Shown: in pieces, positions 47,315 through 56,578 of the stretch
Numbering within the stretch: position 1 is the first letter of the stretch
Layout: the number at the start of each line of letters is the position of its first letter
Assembly: GCF_003261055.1 (NCBI RefSeq)
Contig: NZ_CP030073.1
Location: 558,001 to 622,000 of the forward strand
Length of the DNA: 64,000 bases
Source: Streptomyces cadmiisoli
Lineage (GTDB): Bacteria; Actinomycetota; Actinomycetes; Streptomycetales; Streptomycetaceae
Direction: 5' to 3'
Program-made: the position numbers and the translations under genes
Notes under the pieces: model-generated
Seen by the model: only the letters and a program-made list of their open reading frames with translations
The model's database searches: none
Told to the model about the DNA's origin: nothing

Positions 47315-49399
47315 GTGAACATCACGATCGTCTTTCCCCCCGCCGCCGATCCTTCGCTGCCGTACGGCGCTCTGCCGCTGCTCGGCGCGGTCCTGAAGCG
47401 GGCCGGCTACGAGGATGTGTCGCTGCGCGACGTGAACCTCGAGGCGTTCGACGACCTCTGGAGACCGGACGCACTGGCCGAGGCGCTGCACCGCGAGGAC
47501 GTCCCCGGCCGGACCAGCGCCACGGCGGCCGAAGTGATCGCCGACATCGACGCGGCGCGCGCCATCCTGCGCGACCCGGTCGACTTCTACGACCCGATGA
47601 AGCTCCTGTTCGCCAAGCGCCTGTTCCACCTCGCCGGCGACCTGCTCTCGGCATCGCACCCGACGGTCCGGTTCGGCAAGTACTCGTATTCGCCGAGCTC
47701 ATACGACTCCTACGAGGAGATCGAAGCAGCCGTCCGAACCGACGCGGGCCCGCTCGCGCGGTACTTCGAGACGACCACCGTTCCCTCGCTGCTTGCCGCG
47801 GCCCCGAAGGTGATCGGCATCTCCGTCCCGTACTTCTCCCAGCTGATCCCCGCGTTCATCCTGGCCGACCGCATCCGCGCGGCGGATCCGGACATCCACC
47901 TCACCTTCGGCGGCCCGGTGATCACCTGGGGCAAGGAGGTGCTGATGGCGGACGGACGGTTCGGGCGCTGGCTGGACTCCTTCTTCGTCGGCGAGGCTGA
48001 CGAGACGTTTCTGCACTTCGTCGACGCGCTGCACGGCAAGCGCGACCTCGGCGCCGTCGCCAACATGGTCCGGTACGTGGACGGCGGGGTCGTCAGCCAG
48101 CTCGACGACCACTACCAGCTCGATCTGGACTGGTCGCCCACACCGGACTTCACGATGATGCCGATGGACCGCTACTTCGCGCCCAAGCGCATCATCTGCC
48201 TGATGCCCACACGCGGCTGTTACTTCAACAAATGCGCCTTCTGCAACTACGCGTTCATCAAGATGACGCCGTACCGGATGCGTTCGCCGCAGCTCCTCGC
48301 CGAGGACGTCGCCACCATCCGGCAGGCCACCGGCGAGGACGTGTTCTCGTTCGAGTCCGACGTCATGCTGCCCCTGCACCTGAAGCAGATATCCGAAGCC
48401 CTGATCTCCCGCGGCACCGACATCAAATGGCATGGTGTGGCCCGCTTCGAGAAGGGCATGACGGACGAACTCTTCGCCACCATGCGCCAGGCAGGCTGCG
48501 TGCGCCTGTACATGGGGATGGAGAGCGCCAACGAACGCGTACTGAAGGCGATGGTCAAGGGGACCGACCGGCAGCGTATGTCGGACATCCTGCGTATGTG
48601 CAGCTCGGCGGGCATCTCCGTGGAGGCCGGGGTGTTCAGCGGCTTCCCGTCCGAGACGGCGGAGGAGGCGGACGACACCTACCGTTTCGTCCGCGACCAC
48701 CGCCACGTCATCGCCCGGGCGGACGTGGGCACGTTCAGGCTGCTCAAGGGGGCTCCCATCGCCGACACCCCCGAGAAGTACGGGATCGTCGTCCTCGGCG
48801 ACCCCAAGAAGCGCTGGTACCACCTGGACTTCCGGCACACGGCACCGGAGAAGGTGTCGGTCGGCGCGGCGGCCATGGAACGGATCCAGCGCCTCTACCC
48901 GGAGGTCGCCCTGATCGACGTGCCGGAGGACATCCTCTACAACGCCGATGTGGCCCCGGACGCGTTCCGCCGGTTCTTCGCCGCCGCAGGCGAACCCGCG
49001 ACCCCGTCGGCGGCGGTGCCCGACGAGGCGACGGTCGCCCTGTCCACCGACTGCGAGCTGCAGCGGGTCCATGTGGCCAACTCCGGGGCCGTGCACTTCG
49101 ACGACCCCGCCACGCAGGACGCGCGCCCCGTCTTCGAGGTGTCGCGTATGACGCTGACCATCGCCGTCGACAGGGCGGCCTCGGCCCTGTACCCCCTCAG
49201 CCGTGCGGAGGAGTTCGTCCTGCGCCGTCTCGGGGAGGGCCCGATGACCGCCGCCGGTCTGCGCGCCGAGATCCAGGAGTACGCGGAGTCGGCCCCGGAC
49301 GGCGATGACAAGGTCGACGTGAGCCTCCTGGACCACTTGGTGGCCCTGGGGGTCGTGGTCGTACGCGTCGCGGGCGTCGTCGCTGTGGCTGCCCCTTGA
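47315..49399 (+). CDS. B12-binding-type radical SAM enzyme
   Basis: 694 residues. The N-terminal segment (ITIVFPPAADPSLPYGALPL) and a following Rossmann-like region (KVIGISVPYFSQLIPAFILA, LTFGGPVITWGKEVL, FVGEADETFLHFVDAL) match the cobalamin-binding half of B12-dependent radical SAM proteins. The radical SAM core has the cluster motif RGCYFNKCAFCNYAF, spaced C-x4-C-x2-C, then FESDVMLP, GMESANERVLKAM and VEAGVFSGFPSETAEEADD. The C-terminal 120 residues look like a small winged-helix-type region (SRAEEFVLRRLGEGPMTAAG). GTG 47315 has GGAG 7 nt upstream. It is divergent from the NRPS and is probably a tailoring enzyme. Methylation at an unactivated carbon is a common activity of such enzymes but is not shown here. 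Confidence 0.85.
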   Translation: MNITIVFPPAADPSLPYGALPLLGAVLKRAGYEDVSLRDVNLEAFDDLWRPDALAEALHREDVPGRTSATAAEVIADIDAARAILRDPVDFYDPMKLLFAKRLFHLAGDLLSASHPTVRFGKYSYSPSSYDSYEEIEAAVRTDAGPLARYFETTTVPSLLAAAPKVIGISVPYFSQLIPAFILADRIRAADPDIHLTFGGPVITWGKEVLMADGRFGRWLDSFFVGEADETFLHFVDALHGKRDLGAVANMVRYVDGGVVSQLDDHYQLDLDWSPTPDFTMMPMDRYFAPKRIICLMPTRGCYFNKCAFCNYAFIKMTPYRMRSPQLLAEDVATIRQATGEDVFSFESDVMLPLHLKQISEALISRGTDIKWHGVARFEKGMTDELFATMRQAGCVRLYMGMESANERVLKAMVKGTDRQRMSDILRMCSSAGISVEAGVFSGFPSETAEEADDTYRFVRDHRHVIARADVGTFRLLKGAPIADTPEKYGIVVLGDPKKRWYHLDFRHTAPEKVSVGAAAMERIQRLYPEVALIDVPEDILYNADVAPDAFRRFFAAAGEPATPSAAVPDEATVALSTDCELQRVHVANSGAVHFDDPATQDARPVFEVSRMTLTIAVDRAASALYPLSRAEEFVLRRLGEGPMTAAGLRAEIQEYAESAPDGDDKVDVSLLDHLVALGVVVVRVAGVVAVAAP

Positions 49400-49402
49400 C
49401 AC

Positions 49403-49470
49403 CGAGGAACGACAAGACCGCTGCCTCCCACGCAGGCGAAGCAGCGGTCTGTCCGGCCTCGTTCCACCTC
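49403..49470. terminator. Bidirectional terminator between radical SAM and subtilase genes
   Basis: A perfect inner stem GACCGCTGC (49416-49424) / GCAGCGGTC (49441-49449) is extended by outer GGAACGA / TCGTTCC arms. It sits between two convergent stop codons and can terminate both. It is a natural right boundary of the biosynthetic cluster. Confidence 0.8.
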
Positions 49471-49519
49471 TAGGCAGGATCCGTGCGAAGTCGGACCTCG
49501 AATCGCCCGATCACCGGGA

Positions 49520-52500
49520 TCATCCGAGACCGAAGGCGCGGATGACGGTCTGGGTGACGCCACCGCCGTTGCGCTGCTTGGCGGTGACGCGTATGGAGGC
49601 ATGGACCGCGTGTCGCGGGGCGTCGAGTGACGCGTGCCAGGTGCTCTTCTTCTCCTTGAGGTTCTGACGCTGCCAGGTCGCGCCGTCGTCGTAGGAGATG
49701 TCCAGCCGGAGTGAGGTGGGCGCGTCCTGTGCGGCGTCGCTGCCGACCACGACGGGCGTGATGGCGAGGTCCGTTCTCCGCTGCGCCCGTCCCTCGGCGT
49801 CCAGCTCCGTGGCGTAGTCGAGCTGGACCAGCGGGATGGCCTGCACGCCTTCCGCGGCGCCGGAGGTGAAGCTCCACTCCGTGCGGGTGGTGGTGGAGTA
49901 GGGCGTCAGGTCGCTGTCACCCTTGGTGTCGACCACCAGACGGTAGGGAAGCCGTTCGGGTGCCAGTTCACCCGCGCCGATCGTGGGCCAGCCCTCGGCC
50001 TTGGCCAGTTGCCGGTCACCTTGGTAGAGCGAGATCGCCTGGTACATGCCCGCGCCGCCGCTGTGGGCGGATCCCGCGTCGCCGAACCCCTGGACGTAGG
50101 CGCTCATGGCGCTCTCTCCGCGGTACGGAATGTCGCTGCTGATCAGGCGTGGGCGGGTGATGGGCCCGAACCAGCGGTCCTTGTGCACACTGCCCGGCCG
50201 GTAGGTCAGCTGGTCCGTGTTCGAGGAACCCCAGCCCTCCAGTGCGGCACTCTGCTGCCAGGTGACGCCGTCTCCCGCCGTCACCCAGTCGGTGCGGTGT
50301 CCGGGGGCGGCGACGTCGGCGGGGAGCGAGTTGGGCGACCCACCCTTGTACGGCGGGTAGTCGTACGACGGCAGGTCGAGCCGCGTTTCGGTGACCTGTC
50401 TGCCGCCGGGCGGCGTGAACTCCTGGTCGATCCTGGCCAGGTCGCGCGGATCGGTTGTCGCCGAGGGGTCCTGGGGCACTCCCCCGACGTGGTAGTCGGC
50501 CAGGTCGTACAGGTACCGCGGGGCCGGGTGCGACTCGACCTCGAGGCGGATCCGGTTCCCGGCGGCGGCGGTGATCTCCTCGATCAGGTCATCACCCTGG
50601 TCCCTGGTCGTCGAGGCGACGGGGATCCGCCCGGCCGACACGCCGTCGGGGTCGCCGTACCAGTCGCTGCCGCGGCCGGCCCCGTCGTTGACCACCAGGA
50701 GCATCGCCGCTCCGGCGGCATGTGCCGCCTTCGCCCGGTCGGTGGGTGCGACGGCGTCACTGCGACGGACCACCACGGCCTTGCCGCGGGCGGACAGCCC
50801 GCGGTACTCGGCCGGTGAACCGGTACCGGCGAAGACGGCCTCCGGGCGGGAGGTCCCTTCGGGCATCGGCCGGGAGCCGGGCTGCACGAGGGCGTCGTCG
50901 AGGCGCAGGTCGCGGTGGGCGATCCGCAGCGGTGGCTGTTCGGCGCGGATCCTGGTGGCGAAGACGAAACTGCCCTTCTTCACCTTCTCCTCGGTCGGCA
51001 GTGCCCACAGGCTGTCGTAGGCCGAGGAGGGCCGGATCCGCTCCCGCAGGGCGTTCCCGTCGCTGGGCGTGGGAGTGCTCGACGTGAAGGAGCGGTAGAG
51101 GTCGATCCGGGCGTGCGCGACGGTGCTCGGCCGATGCGTCGCCACCTTCACCTGCCGTGCGCGCGAGGCGTCGAACTCGACCGTCCGGTCGGTGGTGAGG
51201 TCGACCTCGGGCGCGGTGAGCACCGCGAGCCCGAGGGAGTGGGGGCCGTGGACGCCTCGCACGTCCAGCAGCGAGACGAGTGTGTACGACCCGGGTGCCC
51301 AACGGCTGGTCAGCTTGCCGTCCGGGATCCACAGGTAGGTGGAGCGTCCGTCGGCGCTCCTGATCTCGACCTCACCGCTCACGGGCCGGCCGGAGCGGTC
51401 CTTGAGGTGGATGGTGAGGGCGTACTTCTCGGATTCGACGGAGACTCCCACGGCCGTGTGCACGGCCCCGGTCGCGTGGCGGGCCGTGACCTGGGCGGCG
51501 TACTGGCCCGCCGCGAGGTCTTGCGGGTTCACCACGACCTCCGCGGCCGAAGTGCCGTGCGCGGGCACCGTGATCTGTCGTGCGGCTGTCGTGAACGTCT
51601 GCGCCGGCGAGTCGCCGTGGTCGACGGTGAGGTCCAGCACGACGGGCTGGTCGGTGGTGTTGGTGTAGGTGATCTTCCGCTTGATCGGCTGCGGTCGGGT
51701 TCCGGGCGACCACGGTACGAGCCCGGCGTCCACCGAGCCGGTCGCGATGATCCTGTCGTGGCGGTAGGCGGCGCCCACGTCCAGCCGGCCGGCGCCCGCC
51801 TGGTAAGGGCTGTGATCGGGGGTGGGCGCGCTCGTGCTCATCAGCGCGTCCTTGATCTGCCGCGCGCTCCACTGCGGGTGCTTCTGGGCCAGCAGGGCGG
51901 CCGCACCGGCGACGTGCGGCGTCGCCATGGAGGTGCCGCTGTCCGGGCGGTAGTAGCCCTCGCCCCAGGGCATGTGCTGCGAGCGCGCCGCCAGGACGTC
52001 CACGCCCGGCGCGGTCAAGTCGGGCTTGAGTCCGTCGTCGTTCAGGCGCGGGCCGGCACTGGAGAACTCGGCGAGGCGGTCGGATCCGTCCACGGCCCCG
52101 ACGGTGAGCGCCGCATCCGCGGTACCCGGCGCCGCGAGGGTGGTGGGACCGGGGCCGTCGTTGCCCGCGGCGACGACGAAGAGGGCGCCCGTCTCCGCGG
52201 TCAGTCGGTTCACGGCCTGACTGATCGGGTCGTCCTGGGTGTGCCAGCCGCTCACGCCCAGGCTCATGCTGATGACTTTGGCGTGTTCGGTGCGCGCGGC
52301 CCACTCCATGCCGGCGATGATGCCCGACACCGTCCCGCTCCCGGAGTCGCCGAGGACCTTGCCGACGACCAGGTCGGCGTCCGGGGCGACTCCTCGTTCC
52401 TTGCCGTCGGAGGCCGCTCCCGTTCCGGCGACGGTGGAAGCGGTGTGGGTGCCGTGCCCGTTGCGGTCGACAACGTCATCGCCGGGGACGAAACTGCGGG

Positions 52501-53332
52501 ACGCGACGATGCGGTTCACCAGGTCGGGGTGGGTGGTGTCCGCCCCGGTGTCCAGGACGGCCACGCGGACCCCCGTGCCCGTGCCTCCGGCGGCCCAGGC
52601 GGTGGGGGCGCCGACCTGGGCGGTGGTGTGGGCCAGGGTCGCCTCGGCCTTGCTGTCGAGCCAGACCTTGTCGACGCCGGCGGCGAATCGCGGCGCGGGG
52701 CGTGCGTCCGATGTGCCTGCGGTCCGGCCGCCTGCCGATGCGGCGTTGCCGTCGGCGGCGGTGCCGATGAGGGCGGACCAGAACGCCGCGGCCTTCGGCC
52801 GGCTGGCCCGGACGGCCTCGCCGTCGACGGAGGGAAGCCTGAGGGTGGTCCGGGCCCCGGGCAGTACGGCGGAGAGCTCCGTTGCACCACCTCGGGCGGA
52901 GGCCCCTTCGGCACGTGTGACGATCAGCGGGAGGGCGCGGGTGTGCGCGTCGTCGTACCCCTGCGCCAGCAGTTGTGTGACGTTGAACAGCTGCTTGTCG
53001 AGTCGGCCGGTGGCGATGTAGGGCACCGCCTCGTCGGGGTACACATATGTGTCTCCGCCCTCGGTCGTGATACGCACCGAGCCTTTGGCTCCCGGTGGAC
53101 GTTCCACATCCACCATGGGAGCTGTTCGCGCGGGTCCCTGATCGACCGTCACCTTGTCACCGGTGACCAGCGTGACCGTGACGGGATCACGTGGGACGCC
53201 GCCGGACTCGACCGGGATGGCCGTGGCCGGCTGGGAAGAGGCAGCAGCGGGCGCCGTCGCGGGGGTGACCAGGGCGGCGACAAGGGCTGCGGCGACCGAC
53301 ACTGCAGATCTTCGAGTGGAAGATATTCGCAC
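49520..53332 (-). CDS. Secreted subtilisin-like serine protease (S8), large multidomain
   Basis: 1270 residues. A signal peptide (STRRSAVSVAAALVAALVTP) and propeptide are followed by the catalytic triad: Asp in VAVLDTGADTTHPDL, His in NGHGTHTASTVAGTG and Ser in DSGTSMATPHVAG, with the oxyanion Asn in AAGNDGPG. A long C-terminal region (over 700 residues) has beta-rich repeats and a PA-like insert (AKAAHAAGAAMLLVVNDG). It should be an extracellular protease. GTG 53332 is chosen because it starts the signal peptide and has GGAG 5 nt upstream. It is convergent with the radical SAM gene and not part of the peptide cluster by function. Confidence 0.92.
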   Translation of the reverse strand: MRISSTRRSAVSVAAALVAALVTPATAPAAASSQPATAIPVESGGVPRDPVTVTLVTGDKVTVDQGPARTAPMVDVERPPGAKGSVRITTEGGDTYVYPDEAVPYIATGRLDKQLFNVTQLLAQGYDDAHTRALPLIVTRAEGASARGGATELSAVLPGARTTLRLPSVDGEAVRASRPKAAAFWSALIGTAADGNAASAGGRTAGTSDARPAPRFAAGVDKVWLDSKAEATLAHTTAQVGAPTAWAAGGTGTGVRVAVLDTGADTTHPDLVNRIVASRSFVPGDDVVDRNGHGTHTASTVAGTGAASDGKERGVAPDADLVVGKVLGDSGSGTVSGIIAGMEWAARTEHAKVISMSLGVSGWHTQDDPISQAVNRLTAETGALFVVAAGNDGPGPTTLAAPGTADAALTVGAVDGSDRLAEFSSAGPRLNDDGLKPDLTAPGVDVLAARSQHMPWGEGYYRPDSGTSMATPHVAGAAALLAQKHPQWSARQIKDALMSTSAPTPDHSPYQAGAGRLDVGAAYRHDRIIATGSVDAGLVPWSPGTRPQPIKRKITYTNTTDQPVVLDLTVDHGDSPAQTFTTAARQITVPAHGTSAAEVVVNPQDLAAGQYAAQVTARHATGAVHTAVGVSVESEKYALTIHLKDRSGRPVSGEVEIRSADGRSTYLWIPDGKLTSRWAPGSYTLVSLLDVRGVHGPHSLGLAVLTAPEVDLTTDRTVEFDASRARQVKVATHRPSTVAHARIDLYRSFTSSTPTPSDGNALRERIRPSSAYDSLWALPTEEKVKKGSFVFATRIRAEQPPLRIAHRDLRLDDALVQPGSRPMPEGTSRPEAVFAGTGSPAEYRGLSARGKAVVVRRSDAVAPTDRAKAAHAAGAAMLLVVNDGAGRGSDWYGDPDGVSAGRIPVASTTRDQGDDLIEEITAAAGNRIRLEVESHPAPRYLYDLADYHVGGVPQDPSATTDPRDLARIDQEFTPPGGRQVTETRLDLPSYDYPPYKGGSPNSLPADVAAPGHRTDWVTAGDGVTWQQSAALEGWGSSNTDQLTYRPGSVHKDRWFGPITRPRLISSDIPYRGESAMSAYVQGFGDAGSAHSGGAGMYQAISLYQGDRQLAKAEGWPTIGAGELAPERLPYRLVVDTKGDSDLTPYSTTTRTEWSFTSGAAEGVQAIPLVQLDYATELDAEGRAQRRTDLAITPVVVGSDAAQDAPTSLRLDISYDDGATWQRQNLKEKKSTWHASLDAPRHAVHASIRVTAKQRNGGGVTQTVIRAFGLG

Positions 53333-53674
53333 ATCGTCTCCAGAGTTGATGATCGGCCAGATCCGATCACCCTGGAGAAGCGCTGTAAAGTACTTGATTG
53401 CGCAAGTCATTGAATGTAGGGTCCGCCTGATCGGCCCGCGCCCGGGACAGGCGATGCGGCGACGGCAACTGCTCGGTGGATCTCGATCACCTTGCGCCGT
53501 GGGGTGACGATGTCCGGCCGATGCTCGTCGGCGGCGGTCAAGAAGCCGCGGACCTGGACCAGGCCACTTGCACGCGATACGCGGCAGCCCCGGTCGGTCA
53601 CCCGGGTCGTGTGAACCTTTCTGCCTCGAATGCCGACTGTCTCGGTGATACATGGCGCGAGGCAGGGAGGTGCG
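53333..53674. promoter_or_regulatory. Divergent intergenic region, subtilase / ECF sigma
   Basis: 342 bp without a convincing gene. It must hold the promoters of the subtilase (minus) and the ECF sigma factor (plus). The AT-richest stretch (53385-53415) contains the inverted repeat ACTTG-6 nt-CAAGT at 53392-53407, about 60 bp upstream of the subtilase start, a possible operator. Confidence 0.4.
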
Positions 53675-54220
53675 GTGAGCGGCGACGGGCGATGCGAAGG
53701 GCTGCTGGTGGTGCGCTGCCAGTTGGGGGAACGCGCAGCGTTCCAGGAGCTGGTGCAGATCTGGCACGCCCCGCTGTGGCGCTACGTGCGGGGCATGGTC
53801 GGCTCGCCGCACCTCGCGGACGATCTCGCTCAGGACGCATGGGTCGCCGTGGTACGCGGACTGACGCGCCTGCGACAGCCGGAGCGGTTCGCCCCGTGGC
53901 TGTTCACCATCGCTCGGCGCACGGTCGCCGACCATCTGCGGCAGGCGTACCAGGCTTCAGTGACCTCCGTGCAGGAGGCGGACGCCGTCGTGGACGACCC
54001 TCTCAGCGGCGTGCTGACCACGATGCAGGTGGAAGCCGGCCTCAACGGGCTGCCACCTCTCGAACGTGAAGTGCTGATCCTGTTCCACCTGGAGGATCTG
54101 TCTCTGGCCACCTGCGCGGAAGTGCTCGGCGTACCGCCCGGCACGGTCAAGAGCCGGCTGCACCGCGCGCGCCACATGTTGCGAAGCGTTCTCGCGGAGA
54201 GGGGATACGGGCATGAGTGA
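53675..54220 (+). CDS. ECF-type RNA polymerase sigma factor
   Basis: 181 residues. Region 2 (about 20-85) includes DDLAQDAWVAVVRGL and FAPWLFTIARRTVADHLR, which contact the -10 element. Region 4 (about 120-175) includes LPPLEREVLILFHLEDLSL and GVPPGTVKSRLHRARHMLR, the -35-binding helix-turn-helix. GTG 53675 has GGGAGG 4 nt upstream. The stop overlaps the start of a membrane protein gene (ATGAGTGA), the usual arrangement for a sigma factor and its membrane partner. The regulon is unknown; the neighbouring subtilase is a possible target. Confidence 0.92.
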   Translation: MSGDGRCEGLLVVRCQLGERAAFQELVQIWHAPLWRYVRGMVGSPHLADDLAQDAWVAVVRGLTRLRQPERFAPWLFTIARRTVADHLRQAYQASVTSVQEADAVVDDPLSGVLTTMQVEAGLNGLPPLEREVLILFHLEDLSLATCAEVLGVPPGTVKSRLHRARHMLRSVLAERGYGHE

Positions 54221-54710
54221 GCAGAACCCCGCGGCACATCGGGATGTGCCCGACGAACTCGAGCGGGCACTGGCGGCGGAGGTCTCGCTGGGCGCCCGGC
54301 TGCGCCATGTGGCCGTGGGACTGGCGGGAGGGTGTACGGCGGCACTGATCGCGGTGCTGTGGGCCACCGAGCCGCATCCCCTTCCCACGCGCACCCAGGC
54401 CGCCTTCGCCGGACTGATCGCCATCGGGCTGGCCTGGGCCGCCGTCGCCGGCTGGGTGCTGACCAGACGCCGACCGCTGTTCGCCCGGGACCGGGTCCTG
54501 GGGGCCCGGCTCGCGCTCGTGGCCGCGGTGGTGACCGGCGTGGCCGGGACCGCACTGACCGCGGCACGCGCTTCCACGGCCGAGGCACTGGCCACCGCCC
54601 TGGCCGGGCTCACGCTCGTCGCGGCAGCAGGACTCCTCCTCGTCCGGGCGAACTCCCGCCGTCGCGAGCTGCTGCGGCTGCGGGACGCTCTGCGGCGGGA
54701 AGCCTCCTGA
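54213..54710 (+). CDS. Four-helix membrane protein, candidate partner of ECF sigma factor
   Basis: 165 residues: a cytoplasmic N-terminus of about 30 residues (HRDVPDELERALAAEVSLGA) and four predicted transmembrane helices (GLAGGCTAALIAVLWA, AAFAGLIAIGLAWAAVAGWV, LALVAAVVTGVAGTALT, ALAGLTLVAAAGLLLVRA). It lacks the zinc-anti-sigma HxxxCxxC motif. Overlap with the sigma gene by 8 bp suggests it controls that sigma factor or responds with it. This resembles the small DUF-type membrane proteins found after ECF genes in Streptomyces. Confidence 0.75.
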   Translation: MSEQNPAAHRDVPDELERALAAEVSLGARLRHVAVGLAGGCTAALIAVLWATEPHPLPTRTQAAFAGLIAIGLAWAAVAGWVLTRRRPLFARDRVLGARLALVAAVVTGVAGTALTAARASTAEALATALAGLTLVAAAGLLLVRANSRRRELLRLRDALRREAS

Positions 54711-54834
54711 GTCCCCGAATGCATCCGTCCGGAATTGCCGGCTCAGCAAGGAGAGGCCACGAGCAACGAAGTCACCCCGGTCGACCCACGGACCCTTGCC
54801 CTACGCATCCGCGGCGCAGGCAAAGGCCGCGATG

Positions 54835-55590
54835 CTACGGCGTGGCGGTACCGCCGGACACGGTCTGTGCGCGGCCCGCGGCCAGCTCCCGCCGCAACTC
54901 CCCCATACCCAGGACGCGGAAGACGCTGAGTCGGCGGATGAGCTGGGAAGCGAGCACGGTCGCCAAGTCGGGGTGGTGAAAGGGCAGTACGTGGTCCGGC
55001 CGCTCGACGACGTGCACTTCCTTCCGCGCGTCGAGGCCGTAGATCGCCCCGTGAACGCCGTACAAGGGGGCACTCCGGGCAAGGAAGACCATCGGGTCCT
55101 GCTGCAGGTGCGGGCAGAGCGCGGCGGCAGCGCGGGCGTGCTTGACGCATACAGGGGGCTGATTGGTGTAGATCGTGGTCTGTGTGGGGTCCTGGTCCTG
55201 CGGACCGGCCAGGAAGACGCACCCCGCAGGGGTTCGGGCCGGTTCCGCACAGACCTGGCAGCGCAGGCCCAGCATCGTGAGCATCTGCCGATACGGGTGC
55301 ATGAGCTTCCACTGCGGGACACCCGTCGGCATATGGCGGTCGTCCACCGGGTTGAACGCACACCGTGCCCACAGCACACCACGCAGCGGCCGGTCCCTGG
55401 GGTCCTCGTCCAGGTAGTACAACCGCGGACCCGCGGAGTGCGGCACGATCGTGAGGTTGTCCGGGGCGGCTTCCTCTCCTTGCCGCTGGGTGACGAAGGG
55501 GACCATGCCGGGTTCGGTGGAGGCGCGTGACAAACCGTTGTTCTCTTTCGAATCTCCGGGCGGGCTGTAGGGCAGCGGAGGGACGATCAC
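54835..55590 (-). CDS. Conserved hypothetical protein with Cys-rich motif
   Basis: 251 residues and soluble. The middle contains CQVCAEPARTPAGCVFLAG, then CVKHARAAAALCPHL, a set of Cys/His residues that could bind zinc. Other segments are VLWARCAFNPVDDRHMP and YGVHGAIYGLDARKEV. No function is recognised. GTG 55590 overlaps the upstream gene's stop (GTGA) and has GGGAGG close upstream. It is the last gene of a three-gene unit headed by a HATPase protein, a locus type common in Streptomyces next to XRE regulators. Confidence 0.7.
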   Translation of the reverse strand: MIVPPLPYSPPGDSKENNGLSRASTEPGMVPFVTQRQGEEAAPDNLTIVPHSAGPRLYYLDEDPRDRPLRGVLWARCAFNPVDDRHMPTGVPQWKLMHPYRQMLTMLGLRCQVCAEPARTPAGCVFLAGPQDQDPTQTTIYTNQPPVCVKHARAAAALCPHLQQDPMVFLARSAPLYGVHGAIYGLDARKEVHVVERPDHVLPFHHPDLATVLASQLIRRLSVFRVLGMGELRRELAAGRAQTVSGGTATP

Positions 55591-56009
55591 GCCGCCTCCC
55601 TGAGGCACTTGACTGCCACGAGCCGTTCATGCAGCTCGCTGAGCGTCCAGCCCATCCGCCGCAGGTGGCCGACGGCCTTCCAGCGGTCGCCCGGCACCTC
55701 GGCAGTACGCAGCACGCGGGCCTGCCGGATGAGCTGTGCCGCCGTGATGTCCTCCTCGGCCCCGGCAGCGACGGCGATGTTCACGAGCTGCATGAGGTGA
55801 CCGCGAAGCCGTCGGGCGAACTCCTCGATGTGTTCCTCGTTCGGTACGACGTCATCCAGCACAGCCCCGATGTCGTCGAGCAGCGCGTCTCCGTCGAACG
55901 GGGTCCAGCGCCGAATCTTCGTCAGGACGCGGTCCAGCTCGGCACCTTGGAGGGGCGGCGACCACTGCGGGGTATGACGCGTAGACCCCGCCAGGGTTGC
56001 CGGGGACAT
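55587..56009 (-). CDS. Small soluble protein of unknown function
   Basis: 140 residues, mostly helical and acidic (DALLDDIGAVLDDVVPNEEH, ITAAQLIRQARVLRTAEVPG, RRMGWTLSELHERLVAVKCL). ATG 56009 overlaps the HATPase stop (TGATG) and has GGGAGG about 7 nt upstream. Its stop overlaps the next gene. It is co-transcribed with the Cys-rich protein and the HATPase protein. No domain is recognised. Confidence 0.7.
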   Translation of the reverse strand: MSPATLAGSTRHTPQWSPPLQGAELDRVLTKIRRWTPFDGDALLDDIGAVLDDVVPNEEHIEEFARRLRGHLMQLVNIAVAAGAEEDITAAQLIRQARVLRTAEVPGDRWKAVGHLRRMGWTLSELHERLVAVKCLREAA

Positions 56010-56578
56010 CACGAGTCCTCCCGGGACGGTAAGCGAAGGCTGCACCAAACCTCAGTGCCGTCCTCGTTGGTGCCCCAGGTGCCGCGGTTCGCGGCTGCGA
56101 GACAGTCGACGATCAGAAGGCCGCGACCACGCTCGGCGTCACCAGCGGCGTCCTGGACGATCGGCTGGCCGGGCATGCAATCAAGCACGGCAAGGCGCAG
56201 GAAACCGTCGCGGACCGTCATGGTGAAGGTGACACGTACGCCCCCACTGTGCTGAATCGCGTTGGTGACCAGCTCCGAGACAATGAGCGTGGCGTCGTCG
56301 ACAAGGCGATCCAGACCGCGGAAGCACAGCAGCGCGGCCGTCGCCCGTCGGGCCATCCGCACACGGCGCGCGCCCCTTTCAGCGACGCCATCACGCGCCC
56401 GAGGCCCGGAGATCTCGAAGGACATGCTCGCCAGGACTTCAGCCGAGTGCGCGCACTCGGTCGGTTGATGGATGTCCGATGTACGTTCCGCCAAATCGAA
56501 GGTTGACGAAGCGGATTCGCCGGCACCTAAGGCACTTCGACGAGTGCACCCCGATGCTGAGAGATGGGCAGTTGTCAT
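56009..56578 (-). CDS. HATPase-fold anti-sigma-like regulatory protein
   Basis: Up to 189 residues. The GHKL ATPase fold is marked by the N-box SELVTNAIQHSGGVRV and the G-box ERGRGLLIVDCLA, as in RsbW/SpoIIAB-like serine kinases abundant in Streptomyces. The start is uncertain. ATG 56578 gives the full length, while ATG 56425 (SFEISGPRARDG) gives a core of typical size. An 18-bp palindrome at 56443-56460 just upstream of the shorter start favours regulation there. It is divergent from an XRE regulator, a frequent pairing. Confidence 0.8.
   Translation of the reverse strand: MTTAHLSASGCTRRSALGAGESASSTFDLAERTSDIHQPTECAHSAEVLASMSFEISGPRARDGVAERGARRVRMARRATAALLCFRGLDRLVDDATLIVSELVTNAIQHSGGVRVTFTMTVRDGFLRLAVLDCMPGQPIVQDAAGDAERGRGLLIVDCLAAANRGTWGTNEDGTEVWCSLRLPSREDS
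56443..56460. promoter_or_regulatory. Perfect 18-bp palindrome
   Basis: CCGAGTGCGCGCACTCGG is fully self-complementary. It lies 17 bp upstream of the shorter HATPase start (56425). It could be an operator if the shorter start is used, or lie within the coding region if the longer start is right. Confidence 0.45.

Noticed and set aside
54735..54929. Small plus-strand frame after the ECF membrane gene
   Set aside because: The N-terminal part looks protein-like and an AAGGAG precedes it, but there is no start codon at the right distance and it runs antisense into the Cys-rich gene. It may be a relic.
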